DNA of 64,000 nt. It comes from Mastigamoeba balamuthi (taxonomy: Eukaryota; Evosea; Mastigamoebida; Mastigamoebidae). The notes beneath the pieces are model-generated. The model worked only from the letters and a program-made list of their open reading frames with translations. It was not told the DNA's origin and did no database searches. The DNA lies in assembly GCA_902651635.1 (NCBI GenBank), contig CACRSC010000010.1, positions 1,072,405 to 1,136,404 on the forward strand, in the 5' to 3' direction. The stretch's first letter is position 1. The number at the start of each line of letters is the position of its first letter. Below are positions 60,424-64,000 of this stretch, in pieces. A program made the position numbers and the translations under genes.

Positions 60424-63400
60424 CTAAATGGCCGAGAGCCTCTCACCAATTCTCTTGAAGAGAGGGCGCTGACTTGGCTGCTGGTCCCAGCAACTGCACA
60501 TCATTTCTACATATTGTGCACTGTATGCCCCCAGCTTCTTGGGTATTTCTGGCCTTTTTCCCTGGAGGATCTCCTGAACAACGGTAACCTGGTCAAGGCC
60601 CTTGAATGGCAGCTCGCACGAGAGAATCTCGTGCATAACGACACCGAAACTGTACACGTCCGATGCCTCTGAATACTCTCCGTTGCTGATCACCTCGGGA
60701 GCCATCCAGGCGATGGCGCCGCAGAGCGTGCTGGTCTTGTTGGCTGTCTTGATTGCCGCCAGCCCAAAGTCCGACACTTTGACGTCCATAGTGCTGCTCA
60801 GCTGGTGGAATGCGGAATGGTGCTCAGTCCACGACAGAGCATGTGAAGAAAGGGGAGAGAGTACGAGGATGTTGGAGGACTTGAGGTCTCGGTGAACAAC
60901 GTTGCACTTGTGCAGGTATGTCATCGCATTGCAGACCGAACCCAGGACTGCAACACCTCGCTGCTTGTCCATCTGGGGGCCCCTGCTGATGACCTGGCGG
61001 AGGCTAGCCCTGTCCATCCACTCGGTCACGATGAACATGTTTCCGGGTTCCACACACGCTCCCATCTGACTCGAGCAAATGTGATGTGATTCAGAGGGAT
61101 TCATCAGAGCATCAAAAAAGGACTGAGCTCACAAAGAGGAGGATGTTGGGGTGACGGATCTCGGAGATGAGCACGATTTCCTCGATCTGACGCTCTATCT
61201 CTGTTGTGGTGATGCTGTCAACCTTCTGCCTGAAGAACTTCTTCACAGCCACCGCTTGGCCGCGCCACACCCTGCAAGAGAAGTTGTCTGTCGGAACGGC
61301 TACCCGATGCGTGTATAGCGGGACTCACCCCTTCTGGATCACACCGTAATTGCCCCGCTCCATCGGCTCATCAGTCGTCTCCACCTCGCCGGGAACTATC
61401 GCCCACGACGGGGCCACAGAACGTGAGAACCGCTCGTAGAGATCGGCGTCCGGGATGGGAATTTTCTGTGGCGCCCTGTCGGGAGAGACCACAGGGGCTT
61501 CCAACAAGGGAAACTGGCGCCCCAGACCTCCAATCACGAAGTCGAAGAGGTCCTCTGGCTGGGAGAGGCCGCGCAATAGTGCAGTCCCGGCACTGCGGAT
61601 CTGGCCCAGTTTTGCGATGGTGCCCTGGTCCTGCTGTACCTCCTGTGCTGCCGAAGAGCTCAGGAGGATCTGCCCTCCCTGGGCTGTGGAAGCCACAAGC
61701 GAGGCCTTGATGACACAGGGGCCAATGAAGTCGATGGTCGACGTGCTGTTGTCTGGGCAGCCTGCAGCAGACGTGGTAGAGGTTGCCACTTCGGACCCCT
61801 GAGATCTGTCCACCACTGGTCGTCCGTAGTGGATGCCCATCCGTACTCGCAGTCCCTGAAATTGCGCCACATCTCCTGATAAAGTGATTATTGTAGATAA
61901 TCTGTCAGTCAAATGCAGAGCTTAGAAAGAATTCTGTGGCACCACTCATGACACATTTGCATGTTGGGAACTCGAGAAGCTCAGGGTTCCAGTTGAGGTG
62001 CACCAGAGCGCGCTGAGCATCAACACAGTAGTGCAACGCATCAACCGCTGACTGGAAGGCGATCATGAACGCGTCTCCCTGTGTCTTGACCTCGTAGCCA
62101 TTGTGGCGGCGCAGAGAAGTGCGCATAACTTCGTGGTGCTGGTAGAGGGCCTGTTTCATCACACGGGGGTTCCACTCCCACAGTTCTGTCGACTGTTGGA
62201 TATCTGCGTTGGAACTGTGAGAGGCTAGGATGGGTGGAAGACCATAGGACATGTCTCTGACCGGTAAATACAATGGCCATGTAGCCCGAGGGTGCACGTC
62301 GCACGTGTGTGCTCTCTTCTGTGGACTTCTGCAGCGACAACACTGAGTGTTAGCGATAAAGACAGTGTAAGAGGGGAGAGAGGTGGGCACAATGACGTCT
62401 TTTAGTAGCTCTCGGGCATGCTCGAGCCTCGTGATGATCTCGGCAAACTCAGGACGCGCAGCAGGGGCCTGGTGCCAGCACTCCTCCATCAGCAGCCGCA
62501 GCGGCTGCACGCTGTCGAACTCGGGCCCCACCTGGGGCCTGTGGCCCTCGACGACGCGCGTCGCCACCAGAACGGGGTTGGTGTCGCTGTAGGGCAGCTC
62601 GCGCATCACCGTCTCCCAGACCATCACGCCGAAGGCGTACACGTCGCTCTTGGTCGAGAACAGCCCCTGGCCGACGACCTCGGGGGCTGACCACAGCAGG
62701 CTGCCCAGAACCGAGTCGTCCCTGTGCTCGGCGGCGCTGCCGTGCTTGTGCGCGATGACGGTGAGCCCGAAGTCGCACACCTTGGCTTGCATGCTCGCGG
62801 ACAGCTGGTCCACCGTGGCAGCCCCCCACCGAAATGAGGTGAGGCTTGCGTTCGTGTGTGGGTTTCGTGGATTGCTATTGCGGCGGGCGAAAGCGGGAGG
62901 GGTCAGAGCAGAGTCAGCCGGCGCACGAGGACGTTGGAGCTCTTGAGGTCGCGGTGGATGATGGGAGGGTTGCTGCCGTGGAGGTACGCCATCCCAGCCG
63001 CGACGTCGCCGAGGATGCCCAGCTTCGTGCCCACGGGCATGGGCGTGGCCCTGTCCGACAGCACGTCGAGCAGTGACCCGCCCGGCATGTACTCGGAGAC
63101 GATGGTCAGGCTGGTGTCGCTCTTGAGGTAGCACATGAACAGCAGCAGGTTGGGGTGCCTCAGCGCCTTCATGATGGTGACCTCCTGCAGCAGCTTGCCC
63201 TCGTCGATGTCCCTGATGCCGGCCGTGCGGATCACCTTTGCTGCCACTTGCACGCCCCTCCACTCAGCCCTGTGCAGCGGCGGCAGCGGGCTGTGAGGAA
63301 ACCACTTGCACCGTTGCTCTTGGCTTCAGTGGCTCACTGGTACACAGTTCCGAAGCTGCCGTGTCCCATCTCGTTCCCAATCCTCAATTCTGACGGTTCC

Positions 63401-64000
63401 ACGAGAAACTGGTGTGCGCTAGATTCGATCTTGTAGAGGCGGTCAGATCAAGGCAGCGGCTTGCATTAACTCAGTCAACCCACCTTGGCCATCAGCCTGC
63501 GCTGGAGGCGGTGCTGGCTCCGAATGAATAACGCCACCACGACTATTGCCGACAACACGATCACTAGACCCCCGACGCCGCCGACTACACCACCAACCAC
63601 CCGAGCCGTGACGCTGTGGCCGGAAGAGGGAGGCCACGGGAGATGAATAGGATCGATAACAATGCCTCTTCCTATCGTCCAATTGCCGATGACCCTCAGG
63701 GTGTCATCGCCCTGCAGCCACTTGTAGATTGTGATGGTCGTGTAGCGGTCTCCATTCTCGTCGAAGGAGATGGTGCCAGTAGTACCCGTGAAGCTGAGAG
63801 AGATGAGTGTCGAGTACAGCAGCGACCTATTGTTGGGGTCATGGCGAGCCCTGATCATCTTCCTCAGCCCGAATATCAACGTGGCTGCTGCATCATACTC
63901 GAGGTACGTGTACATGCTCTTGGGATCGCTGTTACCCATGAAACTGGCATAGTCTCTGTCAAACTGGAGCGTCCGCTCGTTGTATGTCAGCGCAGTTCCC
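60424..64000 (-). CDS. Second tandem receptor kinase/cyclase-like gene (5' end beyond the window)
   Basis: A paralogue of the 54762 gene in the same orientation, starting beyond the right edge. Present are the end of the sensor domain (NDPKSMYTYLEYDAAATLIF-like, to about 63700), the transmembrane helix (GGVVGGVGGLVIVLSAIVVV), kinase 1 (about 63400-62400), the cyclase-like domain (about 62300-61530; DIQQSTELWE, EVKTQGDAFMIAF) and kinase 2 (about 61360-60427; VAVKKFF, HRDLKSSN, SDFG, MAPEV). The stop is at 60424-60426. The cyclase-like part again reads VIKASL where active enzymes have VN-x-AAR. Intron positions match the first copy. Similarity to the first copy is uneven: nearly identical in kinase 1 and the sensor, clearly diverged in kinase 2 and the transmembrane segment. 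Confidence 0.88.
62464..63430. repeat. Near-identical duplicated block (kinase 1), partner at 56812-57780
   Basis: The DNA from 62464 to about 63430 repeats 56812 to about 57780 with few differences, including most of the intron inside kinase 1 (57152-57281 against its partner near 62810-62935). The block starts and ends rather abruptly against less similar flanks. Confidence 0.85.

Overview
This is a GC-rich nuclear window from a protist, read as a gene-dense eukaryotic chromosome: about 25 protein genes on both strands, most of them split by short introns (about 43-230 nt, donors very often GTGCG, acceptors very often CGCAG), with short intergenic spaces. I saw no rRNA, tRNA, CRISPR array, operon or bacterial promoter. 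The gene set points to an amoebozoan, most likely a flagellate or anaerobic member of the Archamoebae (Mastigamoeba/Pelomyxa type). The reasons are a flavodoxin plus two-[4Fe-4S] ferredoxin fusion of anaerobe type, a probable dynein regulatory complex (DRC5/TCTE1-like) protein, and receptor proteins joining kinase and cyclase domains. The assignment is inference; no marker gene fixes the species.

Left part (1-16000): the C-terminus of eIF3h; a protein of two repeated uncharacterised domains; a type I membrane protein with an LNR/Notch-type domain; a PP2C phosphatase; a MYND-RhoGAP fusion; a PSMG3-like proteasome chaperone facing a PPP phosphatase; a DRC5-like leucine-rich-repeat protein; an unknown basic protein facing an RSZ-type SR splicing factor.

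Middle (16000-42000): a gene relic; a 15-exon SMG1 kinase gene for nonsense-mediated decay; a dCACHE-type membrane adenylyl cyclase; the V-ATPase proteolipid subunit c; a full-length GSAP (gamma-secretase activating protein) homologue; a RapGAP; a NECAP-type PHear protein facing a stand-alone piece that resembles the C-terminal half of RlaP nucleotidyltransferases; and a Pumilio protein that also carries a CCCH zinc finger.

Right part (42000-64000): a second LNR membrane protein, the flavodoxin-ferredoxin, proteasome subunit RPN9, an F-box protein with a CHORD-like metal-binding tail, an unknown two-pass membrane protein, a prominin-like pentaspan protein, and two tandem minus-strand receptor genes. 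The second of these runs off the right edge. Each receptor reads: periplasmic-binding-protein-like sensor, transmembrane helix, TKL kinase, class III cyclase-like domain, second TKL kinase. The cyclase-like domain keeps its metal aspartates but appears to have lost the catalytic asparagine and arginine in both copies.

A recurrent AAATATCT/AGATATTT element lies close upstream of many start codons, often between divergent genes, and is probably a promoter element. All intron borders were placed by eye from frame, splice consensus and family similarity; where more than one choice exists this is said.
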